A DNA stretch of 64,000 nucleotides from Dirofilaria immitis (GCA_024305405.1 JAKNDB010000098.1:3091001-3155000); one strand, 5' to 3'; numbered from the stretch's first letter, positions 24,298-36,723 are shown. Program-made: numbers and translations. The notes: generated from the letters alone by a model not told the origin.

Positions 24298-25291
24298 TCA
24301 CAGTCGTCTACCTAACCAATTCTTTCTTAGGTCTTGGTAAAGCTGAAACATCGAAATCAATATCCAAAAATTCAGACGATGACTTTTCAAAATTCCTTTG
24401 CGATAAGCTGCTAATTTTATCCTACTGAACAGACTAGAAAAAATTCCTCCACCAGTCGTGTTTGTTTCCGGTGGTTGTAATTCCAATCCTAACATGAAAC
24501 GTCCTTGTGGAGAATTAATCTTTCTTAATTGTTCAAGTGGTAAGGCAAGAGCACCTGTTTTGTAATTACAGGAAGCTGCGCAAATGACTATTCGAAACAA
24601 GTTGTTCCAAACCTGAAACCACTTCAAAATCAATGACATGTAAAAACAAAAATGAATTCATCCCTGTAGAATTATTATAATGTCAAAACGTTAATGCTGT
24701 TAACTGCTTTTGTTCTTACATTTTTAGCTTATATTTACCTGCCTTGAGTGCTTTTATATTACACATCCATTGAAAATTCAAAAAAAGAATAATGGAATCA
24801 ATCTTAATGATCAAATGATTACGGAGATAAAGAAACCATGTGCAGGTATACGCTCATCTTTTTGCTGACTATCATACACAATTAGTACTTAAAACTTTAA
24901 CAAACATTAAATCTGTAACATATTAAATTAATAATAGGAATGAAAATGAAGATATTTTCTATATCATCTATTGAATCGAAAAAATTCCGCAATTTCTAAG
25001 CTCAGTCTTTTAAAATAATTTTTTCATGCTTCTTCCAAATGTAAAGCATTCTAATCATTTTTTAAGAATTTATTGAATTCTCAAAAAAAAAAAAAACAAA
25101 AAAAACAATATACTTTCAAGCCGTTTTTCACAAAGTTCATCCTGGAAGGAATTCTGTTCCTTTCGAAATATTCGTTCTATTTCATTTTTCAGAAATACTG
25201 ATGCATCTCGATCTGCTGATTGCAAATTTTTAGGCTGTTGGGGCCAACGTGAAGCTAATCGAAGAAAACGTTTGTAAAATTTTGATGTCAT
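24298..25291 (-). CDS. UQCC2-like ubiquinol-cytochrome c reductase assembly factor
   Basis: Exon 1 is 25,114-25,291 and exon 2 about 24,298-24,612 (intron phase 1). The start ATG directly follows TTTTTTCAG, a good trans-splice acceptor. Exon 1 reads [17 protein letters not shown], then [20 protein letters not shown], matching the family pattern (SRYRRFL.L...WP, then a long helix with FRE.EN). Across the junction, [16 protein letters not shown] continues the match, then after a one-base break near 24,571 comes [14 protein letters not shown]. In other animals this small mitochondrial protein binds newly made cytochrome b for respiratory complex III. The C-terminal half is longer than in vertebrates and its frame is uncertain. 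One frame ends at 24,298; another, more acidic and Ser-rich, ends at 24,308 and seems the better protein, which would need a small intron or another frame correction near 24,425. Confidence 0.65.
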
Positions 25292-25780
25292 CTGAAAAAA
25301 ATAACAATGCAAAAATATTACATAATTGATCCGAATATATTCATGAAACTTGCAGAAGTCATTTCATATCTATTGCAGCCTTCAAAAAATATCTCATTTG
25401 CTAATTAGCTACAGTCACAATTAAATTAAATCTATAGTCATTATATGATTATTAATAGCGGTAACTGCTCATCGGTTAACAATGGCTTCGAAAATTTTTG
25501 GTTAACTACGATTTACTAGAAATTTGTCCATGATTATTACTAGAAACTTTTGCAAACAGCAAAAGCATACTGTAATAAATGTAAAAATAAAAAATAAAAG
25601 ATGCAAAATACTAAACACATAAAAACTCCAACTATAAAATAAACAAGAACCAAAGATCTCGTTTTTCCAAAACAATGCCTACATTTCTTGATGATAAGCA
25701 AAATAAGTTCACTAAACTCATAACGACAGATCAGATAAGAAATATAAATACGAATTAATCAATGCACATTTTAAACTAAC

Positions 25781-25864
25781 CAAGATTGCTCGTTCTCCTT
25801 CGAAAGCACCATCAAATATGCAACTACAATAGCCCAGAGATCCCCATTTCACAAGTAGTTGCAT
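25781..25864 (-). other. Exon-like segment upstream of the UQCC2-like gene
   Basis: A short stretch with higher G+C than its surroundings is open from an ATG at 25,864 (MQLLVKWGSLGYCSCIFDGA, then FEGERAIL) and ends at a donor CTTG|GTTAGTTT. Joined to the TTTTTTCAG acceptor at 25,292 it would continue in frame into the UQCC2 start. UQCC2 proteins do not normally have such an extension, so it may be an alternative 5' exon, an exon of another gene or chance. Confidence 0.3.
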
Positions 25865-26391
25865 ACGTACAATATGCAATATTGAGAGAAATAAGTTTTG
25901 CGGAAATATGAAAATAATCGAGAACTTAATAACTGAAATATTATACATAAAATGCCTCATTGCTAGTGCTAATTTCTTTTGCAACCAATGAAAGAATTGA
26001 ATAATAGGAATGGGAAAAAATTTTTTAAATTTTTCTTAATTTTTAATAAATTCTCTAAAAATTAAACGTTAAATTTTTAATATAAAAAATGAAAAATTCA
26101 TATTGCAAATATTTGCTATTTAGATGAATTGCTATTTTATGCTTCCTTTTTTCTTTAAAAAAAACAATTAATTAGAAATTGAAAAAGAAAGATTTGATTC
26201 AAATGAAATTAATTGATAAAAATAATTAATTAATCGAACAATTAAAGGAATAAAATTTGAAAAAAAGTTGCATATTTATTATTTTGTTTTCGTTATTTTG
26301 AAAAATTGAATCTTTTCAAATATTACGCAAATTAATCGTTTGTTCATATTAAAATGTAACTTTATATGCATATAATATTATATGTAGCAAA

Positions 26392-26530
26392 TGAACTCGG
26401 AAACATTGAGGAAAGCCCGAGCCAGAGTCAAGGAACGAACTCTCTGGAATCGGTTCAGCCGGAGATAGAGACGTTATTTCCGTAAAGCGCCACGGTTCCT
26501 GTGGTCATGCTGATACGATATTAAGTGGAA
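26392..26530 (+). ncRNA. GC-rich island, candidate structured RNA or isolated exon
   Basis: This stretch is strikingly richer in G+C than the sequence on either side. On the plus strand CCGA and CCAGAG pair with CTCTGG and TCGG (about 26,419-26,460) to form a hairpin, and a second small one, CCACGG..TGTGG, follows (about 26,490-26,504). A run of 12 or more T begins near 26,550, as at a Pol III terminator. The GAGGAAAGCCCG block recalls the conserved region of RNase P/MRP RNAs, but the other conserved regions were not found. Alternatively the plus strand is open (NELGNIEESPSQSQ.., ending at a TAA near 26,482) after an acceptor-like TATGTAG. Strand and nature are unresolved. Confidence 0.3.
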
Positions 26531-26768
26531 AACTCGTTCGATGATATTTTCAGTTGTTTTTTTTTTTTGCTTCATCTTTTTTTTTTGCTTTGATGATAAA
26601 TAATTTTGTAGAGAAAAATTCGTTGCTAGTAGTATACCGTTCAAAATTCGTATATGATTTTTATCAATTAAAATTTTATTAAATAATTTATCAGTAAGTG
26701 TTATCATACAATTTTCATAAAATGGATGAGAAGGAAGAGATGGAAAGATGATATTTAATCCATTATTA

Positions 26769-29700
26769 TTAACTTAACATACTTGGTGATAAAATAACAG
26801 TACTATTGATCAATTCACTTTCAATTAGCGGTGAAAACATATAAGGACTGAGGAGGAGAGAAAATAGATATTGAGGTGAATAAACAAGTGGTGATAATAT
26901 AAATGGACTAAGAACAAGCGGTGATAAAGCCATAGGATTCAGTATAAGTGGGTTTAAGATCAGGGGTGAGAGAACTATTGGAGTGGCTACCTGAGGTGAT
27001 AATATAAATGGTGATAAGGCTAATGGTGATAAAACTAATGGATTGAATATGCCAGGTGAAAGGATGAATGGATGTAATAGTAAGGGTGATAGTACTAATG
27101 GTGAAAAAATGAAAGGATTAAGAATGAACGGAGCAAGAATTCGAGGTGATAAAATTACAGGATTAAATACCCATGGACTTAAAATAAATGGACCAATAAG
27201 TGCTGGACTTAATACAACAGGTGATAAGACTACTGGTGAGAGTAAAATTGGTTGTGATAAGGCTTTTGCTTCTAATATAAATGGTGATAGGAGAAATGGT
27301 GAAAGCGAAATACCAAAACGTTTTTGTCTTCGTTGTATTTTTCCCTTATACAATCCAAAATTTTTGATTTTGCTAATTTATTCAAATCATTTTCCAGTGA
27401 TTTTTGCAATCCATCATTTTCATCCAATAATTTTGATAATTTTTCTAACACCGTTGGATGATAATATGGTGATCGTTGACCATAAATTAATTTAAGCTGT
27501 CGTTTGCTTAATATTGCATAACCGGTTGTATTCATTTCATCAATCTGTAAAAAAAGTTTTTTTTTTTAATCGACTTAAATAATTTGTTGTTACATTTCTC
27601 ATCTAATAGAGCAATATGAAAAAATAGCATATTCATATATATATCAGCTAATATTTTTAAAAATAAATTCTATTTAATTATGCATTAATAAAAAATGATT
27701 TAAAAAAATATTAGAAAAGGGAAAAGTTAAGAGAATTAAAAATTATAAATTATAAAATTTAAAAATAGCATAAATTAATCAAATGATCAAAAAATCATTT
27801 ATCATCTAAACAATTAATTATTTATGAAAAAATTGTATAAAACATAAAACACAAAACAAAAAAAAAAAAAAGAAGTAATTGAAAATATTTCTTAGTGTAA
27901 AAAAAAAAAACTTTTTATTATAATTCAAATTCTATATATTAGTATATTAGTTTAATATTAATTAAAATTTTAATTCTTCGTTTGCTCATTTTGTTACATA
28001 ATTCGAAAATATAAGCTCAAAAGAAAAAAATAAATAAATAAATAAATAAAAAAAAATAAACTTGTTGTTTGTTTAATGTCCTGTAGAGTTTTTCAAATGT
28101 ATCAATTTTATCGCTTTCAATTTTACCGTATAATTCGCTAACATTTTGTTTTGTAAAATATAACGGTTGTCCATTAATTCCTTTGATACGATGATGCATA
28201 TTGTTATTTTGTATTTCAAGTTTTTTCTAAAATATTAAACTTTTTTTTTTTTGTTTGTTTTGTCTTTTTGAGATTTGAATTAATTAATTTAATTTAGCAA
28301 AAATTTTTATTACATTTATGCTACGATTAAAATTACATAATTGTCAAAAATTTAAACTTCAAAAATTAAAATTTAATTTAATTATTTATTCAACTTTAAG
28401 CTACAACCATTATACTTTGTGATTGAGATGATCGAAATGATTGAGATGATCGAAATGAAATTAAAACTATACAAATATGTTTTGATCATAGATTATAAAT
28501 AATATTTTCTTCTTTCATTTTTTTTTTCATATTATTTTTGTTGGCCTAAAAATTTCAATTTACAATTATAAACAAACACGAATTTGTTGTGTAATATCGG
28601 TAAATCCGGAAGCTTCGGCAATCAATTCCAATAATTCATTTTGATCCTCAGCATTCATTAATTTAAATATACCTAACATTTTTGACATGCTTAATTTACG
28701 CTCCATATTTTCACCTTCATTATGTAGGCTTAAAATTGATGGTGAAAGTAAATTCATCTGAAATAATTCTGCAATCAATAGAAAGCAAAAAAGAAGAAGA
28801 AAATGAATTGCTAATGTTTATTTTATATTTTCATACCTGTAAATAATTATATTTTAAATTAAATTTCATATCGAATTTATTGGCAAATTTTTGTTGTTAT
28901 TTCATTGAATATAATATTAAAATTCAAGTTGAAATATACATTTAGCCAAGTAATGTTAGATTTAAAATAAAATAAAATTAATTCTATTTTAAAATTAAAA
29001 TTATTCAATCATCTAATTAATCATATTTTGCATAAATAAATATGCCTATATGATAAATAAATCAATCAGGAATTTTTTCCTTTCTTTTGTGTTTTCAATT
29101 TTCTTTTCAATATCATGAAGAATTACATCGTCAATAAATCGATGAAAATTTCGAAATAATAAAAGTGAATTAAATCTTGAATTAGTATTTTCATATTTTT
29201 CAACGAATAATGTAATTTGCTAAATTTAGACGGAAAAAAAAGAAATTGATAAATATTGAAATTTTAAGGAGAGGCAAGAAAAAAAAAAAAAAACAACCTA
29301 CTGTATTTTGTGTATTAGCATCTGGAAAAATTGAAAAAATCTTGGTGATGCTATTCGAATTGTTTTATTATGTAAATTTGGATTGCTTTGATTTGATATT
29401 GCAAGTGCAAGTTTTATACCATCACGAAGTAATAGTGAAAATGATTTAGTTAATTGCATACGACGATCATACGATATCTGTTTCTTTCGTGGATCAATTA
29501 TAATTTTCTTAAGATGATTTGAATTGATAATCTGAAAGAATTTTACATTAAGATAGCTTCCTTTTTCTTTTTTTTCTTCTTATTTTAATTGATCGTTAAG
29601 AAATCATGATAAAACGAACATCATTTTGTACTTTAGTCTTAAACATCTTCAATAATTCTTCTCGTTCTTTTATTTGCATAGCTAAATGTCGTATTTCGGC

Positions 29701-30233
29701 AATTGTTGCCGACCATCTGAAATAAATATATTTTAACCATCTGAAATTAGTATATTTTGATCATCTGAAATAAATATATTTTGACCATCTGAAACAAATA
29801 TATTTTGACCATCTGAAACAAATATATTTTGACCATCTGAAATTAATATATTTTGATTAAAGCAAAGTTTTATGCAATAATTTTTAGGATAATTTTCTTT
29901 TTCAATATCTTTAATTTCATAATTTATCAGAAAAAATTTTATCAAACTTACGGTTTGGAAGTATTTTGATGTTTTAATTTTTGCAAAGTTTTTTCACTCC
30001 TCTTATCAACATTCCAAGTGTTGTTTTTGTATCTCTATCGGTGAGTAATTGATATGAATCTTTGTTAATTCGTTTTATTTTTGCTTAGTTTTTTCTACTG
30101 CTCGTTTTTGTCGATGCACATGAAATGAGCCAATCCAATGATCAATCTTTCGCATATATTTACGATTTCGATCAATTTTTGCATCTGGTTTACGTAGTTT
30201 AATTCGTTTAATAATTGAGAAATCACTTGGCAT
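26769..30233 (-). CDS. Molting-cycle MLT-10 family protein, at least six exons
   Basis: Exons: 29,952-30,233, 29,620 (or 29,632)-29,716, 29,302-29,531, 28,578-28,757, 28,062-28,226 and 26,769-27,544; about 575 residues. Family signs in order: basic N-terminal region, [79 protein letters not shown]. The last 170 residues are a degenerate repeat of 'xxLSPxxLxP' (for example [19 protein letters not shown]), ending ILSPSMLS. In C. elegans MLT-10 is an epidermal protein needed to shed cuticle at molts. Frames break at 30,085, 29,989-29,994, 29,334-29,339 and 27,361-27,365; one added A/T in each restores family residues and all intron phases. No signal peptide is visible at the ATG at 30,233, so upstream coding exons may be missing (see 31,197-31,360). 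The tandemly repeated acceptor of exon 2 is described separately. Confidence 0.82.
29711..29854 (-). repeat. 24-bp tandem repeat that duplicates a 3' splice site, 6 copies
   Basis: Six copies of a 24-bp unit (minus strand AAAATATATT, then TGTTTCAGATGGTC) sit immediately before the second recognised exon of the MLT-10 gene. Each unit ends in a full TTTCAG|ATGG acceptor, copies 1-6 differing by one to three bases. The exon model uses the last one on the minus strand (first exon base 29,716). Because the unit is 24 bp and has no stop in the frame used, splicing at any earlier copy would add 8 residues per unit in frame. Confidence 0.9.
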
Positions 30234-30579
30234 TTCATATTTCCGTTTTTATTACCAAATTTACAATTTCAACTGAAATGTATGGAAAAATTTTATCCTA
30301 AAAATTGGTACTTTTTTTTAAAAAATTTGTACTATTTGTTTGATTGATTCAAATTGAATTAAATCAGATGATAGTTTAAAATGATGAATTTTGAATTATA
30401 ATTTGTGCAAGAATTTTTCAATGTTGAAAATTATCATTTCAATGTATCATATAGATCAGTCATTTCAATATGTATATCACAATATAGATCAATCATTTCA
30501 ATATATATATCACATCATAACAATTTTCCAGTATAAAAATTTTTTAATAATTAAATATGCATTTTGTTTTTTTCTCGCT

Positions 30580-30645
30580 TCCTCTCTCGCTCCCTTCTCT
30601 CTCTCCGTTCACTCTCCTTTCGCTCTCTCTCTCTCTCTCTCTTGT
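30580..30645. repeat. CT-rich simple repeat
   Basis: Impure (CT)n, i.e. (GA)n on the minus strand, upstream of the recognised MLT-10 coding start. Confidence 0.85.
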
Positions 30646-30894
30646 TTTTCAAAAGATATCTCAAAAATTTTTGCAGAAACTTTAAAAATGGAGAACTTCG
30701 TTGCATCTTGCTCAACATTAACAAATCCACAACACATTTTGCATGTTTGCTAATTGAATTTGCTTCCTTGGAACATTGATGAAATTGCTCGTCATTTCGA
30801 GAATTCAAACTTTTCATTCTATAATTTGCATATAATCATTAAAAATTCAAATATTTCCTTTTTTTTAAAGCTAAAAACATTGATAATACAACTT

Positions 30895-31130
30895 TTTTGC
30901 ATTCGTTACCTGTTAATTGTTAATATAACTTCTTGCATCCGTACCTGTTAATTGTTAATATAACTTTTTGCATTCGTTACCTGTCAACTGTTAATATAAC
31001 TTTTGCATCCGTACCTGTTAACTGTTAATACAACTTTTTCCACCCGCATCCGTACCTGTTAACTGTTAATATAACTTTTGCATCCGTACCTGTTAATGTA
31101 CAAATTTTTGCACCTATACCTGTTAACATT
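30895..31130 (-). repeat. About 36-bp tandem repeat with splice-like motifs, 6 imperfect copies
   Basis: Units contain, on the minus strand, TTAACAGGTACGGATGCAAA and a short AT-rich tail; lengths vary (35-48 bp). Every unit carries CAG|GTACGG, which resembles an acceptor and a donor back to back. It lies between the MLT-10 gene start and an exon-like segment further upstream, so it may be intronic. Confidence 0.8.
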
Positions 31131-31196
31131 AAATTTTTCTGATAATATTTCAATCAATTGTAATTGAAATAGTAAAAATTTATAATTTAAATTGAC

Positions 31197-31360
31197 CTTT
31201 TTCGGGCAAATGCAGCTATGAAGCCACTAGTAGCTTGTTGAATCCAATGATTCAATAATTGAATACTAGCAGTTTTTGAAAGTGGTAATACAATCTTATT
31301 ACCATCATAAAAATGTCTTTTCAACAAATAACTTATTCCATCAACATTTGAATTTTCCAT
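31197..31360 (-). other. Exon-like open segment, possible 5' exon of the MLT-10 family gene
   Basis: Open from an ATG at 31,360 (MENSNVDGISYLLKRHFYDG) to LLNHWIQQATSGFIAAFARK, ending at a donor AAAAAG|GTCAAT. Composition and codon flow look coding. It cannot be joined in frame to the first recognised MLT-10 exon, because all paths cross stops before the ATG at 30,233. It is either an exon of the same gene with another exon or a sequence error between, or a separate small gene. Confidence 0.4.
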
Positions 31361-31800
31361 TGTTATCGATTTATGAAACAATACGGGAAGAAAAAAACGA
31401 CGATATGATAATACATATGGAAATTCTAAATGATAAAGATAAATGTTAAATTCTCATCAACATATTAATAACTTAAATGATATCAAATCATTGCATAATA
31501 ATAATAATAATTTGATAACTTAATCATTGCAAATAAATCATCAGCTATATAGAATGAAATTATCATAAGCCATATCAATTTCGAGAATAAATATTTTAAA
31601 AATTTTATATATTAATTATTAAAAAATTAACTTATACGCATAAACAATCATTAATAAATCGATTCATTTCGAATCGATAGTAGAAATTAATTTTTAATGC
31701 ATTCTACTCAAAATCATTACTCTACATGATATACGATTAGGAAGAACTACGAAAATAACATTTTTAAAAATTCTACAAATTTGTTAAATGAAAATTACGA

Positions 31801-31832
31801 TAGAAGAGAGAGAGAGAGAGAGAGAGAGGGAA
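31801..31832. repeat. GA simple repeat
   Basis: (AG)n of about 24 bases followed by a purine run. Confidence 0.85.
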
Positions 31833-32019
31833 AAAAAAGAAAATACCTCTGTTTAAAACTGAGAAAGGAAAATATTGTAAAATTGTATGTCAATGCAAAT
31901 ATATTGCCTATAATTTGCAAAAAAAAAAAACGTAGGAATTTTGAATAGAAATTTTAAGTAAAGCAATTCGATTAAAATTAATTTCAATTAATGTTTAAAA
32001 TGATTTTATGTATTTCCAT

Positions 32020-32440
32020 TTTTTCCTCTAATCAATCTAATTTTTTTTTTTTTAAAAAAATTGCCATAACGAATTAAATCTTTAAATATACAAAATATCA
32101 ATTTGGATTCTTGCGTAGAGTTCATAAAACTAATGCATGGAAAAATTGATAACATAAAATTAGGTGACAGAAGTTGAATATTATTCAACCAATTGAATAT
32201 ATCATAAAAATTAGGTAACAGAAGTTGAATATTACTATTTCCATTTTCCCTTTAATCAATCTAATTTTTTTTTTAAAAAAGAAAATTGCTTTAAGGAATT
32301 AAATCTTTAAATATACAAAATATCAATTTGGATTCTTGCGTAGAGTTCATAAAACTAATGCATGGAAAAATTGATAACATAAAAATTAGGTGACAGAAGT
32401 TGAATATTATTCAACCAACTGAATAATATCAATGTTTTAA
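32020..32440. repeat. Tandem duplication of about 205 bp
   Basis: About 32,015-32,205 and 32,225-32,430 are near-identical, both starting at the CCATTTT.CC.TTAATCAATCTAA block and ending after TTGAATATTATTCAACCAA. The central part of the unit also occurs, diverged, at about 47,990-48,070. Confidence 0.85.
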
Positions 32441-32958
32441 TAATATTTTACTGCAGTGGAGAATTAGCTATGTAATATTTTAAATGATTTAATTTCATGC
32501 TTATTTATTTTCCAAATTCATTTCAAATCATTCTACTTGCTTAATTAATACAAAGTTTGCATATGACAATGAAAAGTATAAAGTGTGGAAATGAGTATAT
32601 TTAGGATTGTCCAAATCATTTGGACGTATTTTATATGTTATGCAAAAAGAATTCATTTGCAAAATGAAATTTTAATTAATCGAAAACGAGACGATTAGAT
32701 AACGTTTTTTTGTAATGGATTTGAAAGATGCATGCAGAATGAATTCATCTTCACTATATGATTAACTTGGGTTGCATCAATTTTAATAAATAATCAAATT
32801 TAAATAAATGAAATTTCGAAATTCTCAATTTAAATGTTTATTTTTGTTTTTTGGAAGTATTCAATTTTTAAGAATAGAATTTTTCAGTATACAAATTCCG
32901 AAACAATAAACAAAGCAAAATGTTAGATAAGTATCGAAGAACTTATTAATTAAAACAA

Positions 32959-33267
32959 TTTACATAAACATCTAACATTTCAATCATTTTTCATTCGTAA
33001 AAATAGCATAGGATGAAAAATAGGAATAAATGAAATATGAAATTTTACACTTTTGATTATTTCAGGATAATAAGATTAACTGTAATTTACAAAGAATTGA
33101 AGATAATTAGTCAATCATATGGAATCATAAATTTTCATTAAATTTTGCAACAATAAAAACGTTGAAATCATTATAAAATTAAATGATACGAATATTCGGT
33201 AATCATCATATTTGCAACATTGTCCTTTCTTCAACATTTCTTTCACAAAATTAAACAGGGTAATCCG
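32959..33267. repeat. High-identity duplicate of 48,715-49,025
   Basis: By eye only about six or seven differences over 305-310 bases, in sharp contrast with strongly diverged flanks on both sides of both copies. Same orientation, 15.8 kb apart. Confidence 0.88.
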
Positions 33268-36200
33268 GTTACGATAATTTCATTGCGATATTATAAATTT
33301 CTCATGATCATGGTCAAATTTTAAATGGAAATGAATTGAAATAATTTGTCATCATTGTTTTATTCATCTTAAACAATAATTAGAATTAACGCAAACTTTT
33401 AGACAACTTTAACAATTGTTAAATAATCTATGTCAATGTCAATGAGATTCAATAGAATTAATATTTTATAGATTTATCAATTTTATTTCCGTTTTGAAAG
33501 AAATAATCCATTATACTTTTCAACCAATATAAGTTAATCGAAAAGTTTCGTATTAAGAAGGCGATAATGTTATTCTTTCTTTTTTTCTTTTTTTTTTTAT
33601 TTTTGTTTGAATCAGTAGACGATGACAAAATTATGATATTCAATTATTCCGTTATTTCATTCATTTCATTCTTTTTTTTTTTCATATAACTATCAATTTA
33701 TTATATATTAGTTAATAATTTAGATCCGATACAAGTATATATAATTTCAGAGATTTTAAAAGAATCCACTTTGAAAATGCTTCAGTAATTTTCATCCATG
33801 CTAAATCTACTCAAAAATGTGAATATTTCAGCAAATAAGCAAAAATTTTAGAAACTTATTTCATCTTCTATAAAAAAAAAATGATGATAATTGTTATGAT
33901 AATTATAGTGATTTTTCCTCTATTTTTAATTGCAATATTTAATCATACTCTTTGCAGAAGAAAAGAAAAGATTTAATTACTGCTAATTGCGAGTTTAATT
34001 TTTGAATTGCTATAAATATCACATTAATCGATTGTTCAAACTTTTTCGACTTTAAAATTACGAAACTACCAATATTAATATGAGTGAGCATTTTTTTCAA
34101 GTTTTTCAAACTTTGAAATTATAAAATTATCAATATTAATATAAACGAAATGCAATGAAATATTTGATCAAATCATTAATCTAAAGTTTATCATTCCGTA
34201 AATTAGCAAATGATTGATTGAAAAAAAAATATAAAAATTCCTGAACATAAATCAAATTCATAAATTCGTGCAAAACTGATATGAAATTTTTCAAACATTT
34301 TCTTGATTATTTTCATTACATTTTTTTTTCTTTCTGAATTCAATTGAATCGTATGAGAGAGAAGGAATCAAAGCCTAAATATAAATGGATACGAGAAATT
34401 TACAGCATCTGATAAATTTTGAATACTTATTTTATTAGGCATAAATTCATTTGGTTTATAGAAATTACAGATAAATACCATAGGATATTAACAATTATCA
34501 CAGGTATATGTTAATATCATACTATGGTTCACGATAACTTCTATAATCAATTTAATCCAAATATGCAATTATCGTTATCGTTTCTTCATAGCATCATCGA
34601 TCGAAGAATCTTTTTGTCAATTCTTCATGGTTATGAATCAAATTTCTATAAATCGCAATATTCTTCTTAATTATTCAATTTCTCTCTTTTTTCTTTGAAT
34701 ATTTGTTTGAAAATATGATCGAAAATTTTAAGAAGGAAATGATTATCAGTTGACTTTAACACATATCAGTTGACTTTAATGCATAAGAAGTAAGTAATTA
34801 TCAGTTGACTTTAATCCGTATTGATATTGTAATTTCGCTACTACTGATTCTAGTAATTTCGAATATATTTGTTTATTTAATTATAAGCTTTTGCGAGATT
34901 TATTATTAAAAGATAAGAGGAAAAAAAGCAAAGAAAAATGAAGAGAATAATCTAAAAGAAATATGACGACGAAGATTTATGCAGAGCCGTTGAAAATTAA
35001 TCGGTAAGATTCAAACGAACTATCCGAAATATGAATGCAAAATTTTCCATCACTGAATATTCCTTATATCTCTTCTTTTTTAATAATATTTTTATATTTT
35101 TACGATGATAAATTGCGCAATAATATTTGCATATTTTCAATCATTCGCTGCAATATGTTGTAATATTGAAAAGAAAAAAAAATTGCGATTTGCGAATAGA
35201 GTTGCATATTGTGTTGCAAATAATTACGAACGTATTACGATTTCAGTACGATTTCATTCAGTTGATCGATTCGTTTTTTTTTCTTCATTTTGATAATTAA
35301 TAAGCATTGATGATATATATTGGCAAAAAGATAAGGGAATCTTTTTTACTATTTAGTAGCATTTATTCATTTCATTACTAATTTTACTTCATATCTCATT
35401 AAGAATATAATTGAGAGTAGAGATTGATTTTTTTTTTTTTGATTCATCTTAATCGATAATGAATTTAGAATCAAACATCATTTTTTACCTCATACTCTTT
35501 CACAGATGCCGGTCTTACAACGAAATCATCTTCGAGAAGGAAAAGCGAATTAAAATAAAAAATAAAATTTTTTTTTTTATCATTTAAAGAATACTAATAG
35601 AAGATATTAGTGAATTTGAAAATAGGATCATTGATAATCTTATTTATTCAAATCGTTTCTTTTCCTATTTCATCAAGTTTTGTCCTTCAATTGATTAGTC
35701 TGTTAAAATTCGCTATATGCTCATATAATATATGTTTATAGTCTCATATCATCTTACTTAATTGCTAATATTAATTGTAGATGTTAATAGTGCGTCTGAT
35801 AATAGATTATTCGCCAACGTCCTATTCTGTCCTTAATTTTAATCACTTCTTTTGATATCATTAAATTTCATATGAAATTTTATTCATTTCAATTTTACAG
35901 TCACTTTTATTCGGAGCAAGTGATATGTCTCCCTTTTCGATGAATAAAACTTATTATTGCATCATATATTTATCATACATCTCTGAAGCTTAGTTATTTG
36001 TTCAGAAGAAATATCTCATTCCAAAATTACTTTTCTCATCGACCGCCATATTTGAAATGCCATATGATAATCATTCTTTACAACAATACGGTATCGTTAG
36101 CTATTTCTTTTGGAATTTGAAATTATCACAAAAGCATTTAGATTATTATTTGACATATATCGGCTTCACATCATAATCGATATAATTGTCGCCATATTCA

Positions 36201-36723
36201 ATCAATTTTGAAAATTAGTTGCTTTAACAGATTAAAATCATGCATCAACCGTTTTATCATTAAAATATCACTGTTTTATTGCTAATGACGATGATAAAAA
36301 TTATATCATATCAGAGGAAGAGCAATTAACGATAGTCTGATAATTAAAATTATCGATAAGAAATCTTTTCCTTTTTCGCCTTTTTGGCCTTTCCTAAAAT
36401 AATATTGAGGTATTTATCTTCCAAACATATAGCAATGATTTCTCGGGAATTTGAACTATCAACATTGGAAAACAATTTCAGCAATAAAATAATTCATTCA
36501 ATTTCGATAGATGCGCTTTCCAACTTAAACGTGCAAATTTTATCAATCTTATCAATTCTTAACATCAACAAACTTCAGATAATTTCTTTGCTACCATAGA
36601 AGAAATACAAGTTATTATTGATAAGACTAAGAACTCGTTACATAAGAAATTAATTTATCATAACAAATTTACAATCAAATTTTTAGTCATAAAAATCGCT
36701 TTAGCGATATGCTGAAATATCAG

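Larger units (their letters stand above)
31980..36720. other. Noncoding block made of old segmental duplicates
   Basis: No exons recognised. Sections resemble other parts of the window: about 31,980-33,360 resembles 47,980-49,110, and about 34,260-36,300 resembles 37,950-38,700, 39,300-40,900 and, more weakly, 49,190-51,150. A conserved landmark is CACAGATGC followed by an AAATCATCTT block (35,500 and 40,140), preceded in both by a TTAATCGATAATGAATT block. The copies contain no shared open frame, so the duplicated unit appears noncoding. Confidence 0.55.

Noticed and set aside
27043..27495. Open frame of 150 codons on the plus strand (Gly/Asn/Lys-rich)
   Set aside because: It is the antisense of the LSP-repeat exon of the MLT-10 gene, whose strand is fixed by family motifs and splice sites.
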